Assembly: GCA_024278415.1 (NCBI GenBank)
Contig: JAJRTI010000325.1
Coordinates: forward strand, 1 to 5,971
Source: Planctomycetota bacterium
GTDB lineage: Bacteria > Planctomycetota > Brocadiia > JAJRTI01
DNA length: 5,971 nucleotides
Direction: 5' to 3'
The notes under the pieces were generated by a model. It ran no database searches. It saw nothing but the letters and a program-made list of their open reading frames with translations, and was not told where the DNA came from. The position numbers were made by a program, and so were the translations under genes. Of the stretch, positions 5,891 through 5,971 are shown piece by piece; within the stretch, counting starts at the first letter, position 1, and the number at the start of each line of letters is the position of its first letter.

Positions 5891-5971
5891 AACCCTCCAA
5901 CCCGTACAGCTCGACGCCATTGTCGTGGAGCATCTGCCCCGCGAGGCGCATCGCGGCCTCCTCGCTCAGGA
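5889..5971 (-). CDS. 3' end of a truncated gene, possibly an amidohydrolase
   Basis: Only the last 26 codons and the TGA are in the window; the rest lies beyond the right edge. The tail reads LSEEAAMRLAGQ then MLHDNGVELYGLEG. A helix followed by a segment like N-x-x-x-L-Y-G-L at the very C-terminus is the usual ending of amidohydrolase-2 type TIM-barrel metal hydrolases (compare ILxxNAxRLYGL). That resemblance is the only ground for the guess. The frame is coding-like, in contrast to the repeats next to it. Active-site residues cannot be checked here. Confidence 0.5.
   Translation of the reverse strand, partial: LSEEAAMRLAGQMLHDNGVELYGLEG

Noticed and set aside
5438..5920. Two open frames, one per strand (5438-5833 plus, 5567-5920 minus), in the right-hand intergenic region
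   Set aside because: Both are translated hairpin repeats. Their peptides derive from the stems, and the minus frame also runs over the truncated gene in another frame. No protein family features are visible.

Overview
This is a GC-rich bacterial window carrying five chromosomal-type protein genes, the 3' end of a sixth, and an unusually repeat-rich set of intergenic regions. The lineage cannot be fixed from sequence alone. The secreted glycosidase-like protein, the dispersed hairpin repeats and the loosely spaced mixed-strand genes resemble uncultured Planctomycetota, Verrucomicrobiota or Hydrogenedentota-type genomes. That placement is inference.

Left part (1-2573), minus strand. A small membrane-anchored protein of unknown function (85-753) lies downstream of a secreted protein with a TIM-barrel glycosidase look and an inserted carbohydrate-binding-like beta-sandwich (885-2573). 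A hairpin follows the second gene's stop codon. A second hairpin, built on 7-base units, sits at the left edge of the window.

Middle (2574-4367). A divergent promoter region separates the secreted protein from accA (acetyl-CoA carboxylase carboxyltransferase alpha subunit, first step of fatty acid synthesis). accA is read to the right from a good sigma70-like promoter. A YkgJ-type cysteine-cluster protein follows it. The two are separated by an inverted array of 7-base repeats that supplies accA's last two codons and its stop. Two tandem hairpins then close this rightward unit against a convergent gene.

Right part (4368-5971). A sorbitol/polyol-type zinc dehydrogenase is read leftward, with a clear Shine-Dalgarno and a plausible promoter. 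About 465 bases without a credible gene follow. They hold a 9-bp hairpin, a short direct repeat and, most strikingly, two copies of a three-hairpin element in inverted orientation. All three stems of the two copies differ by paired, compensatory changes. A 12-bp palindrome then abuts the stop codon of a truncated leftward gene that may be an amidohydrolase.

The genes do not form one obvious pathway. The glycosidase-like protein and the polyol dehydrogenase both fit carbohydrate use, while accA is housekeeping. No defence system, CRISPR array, tRNA, rRNA or transposase gene is visible. The most interesting material is the structured intergenic repeats.
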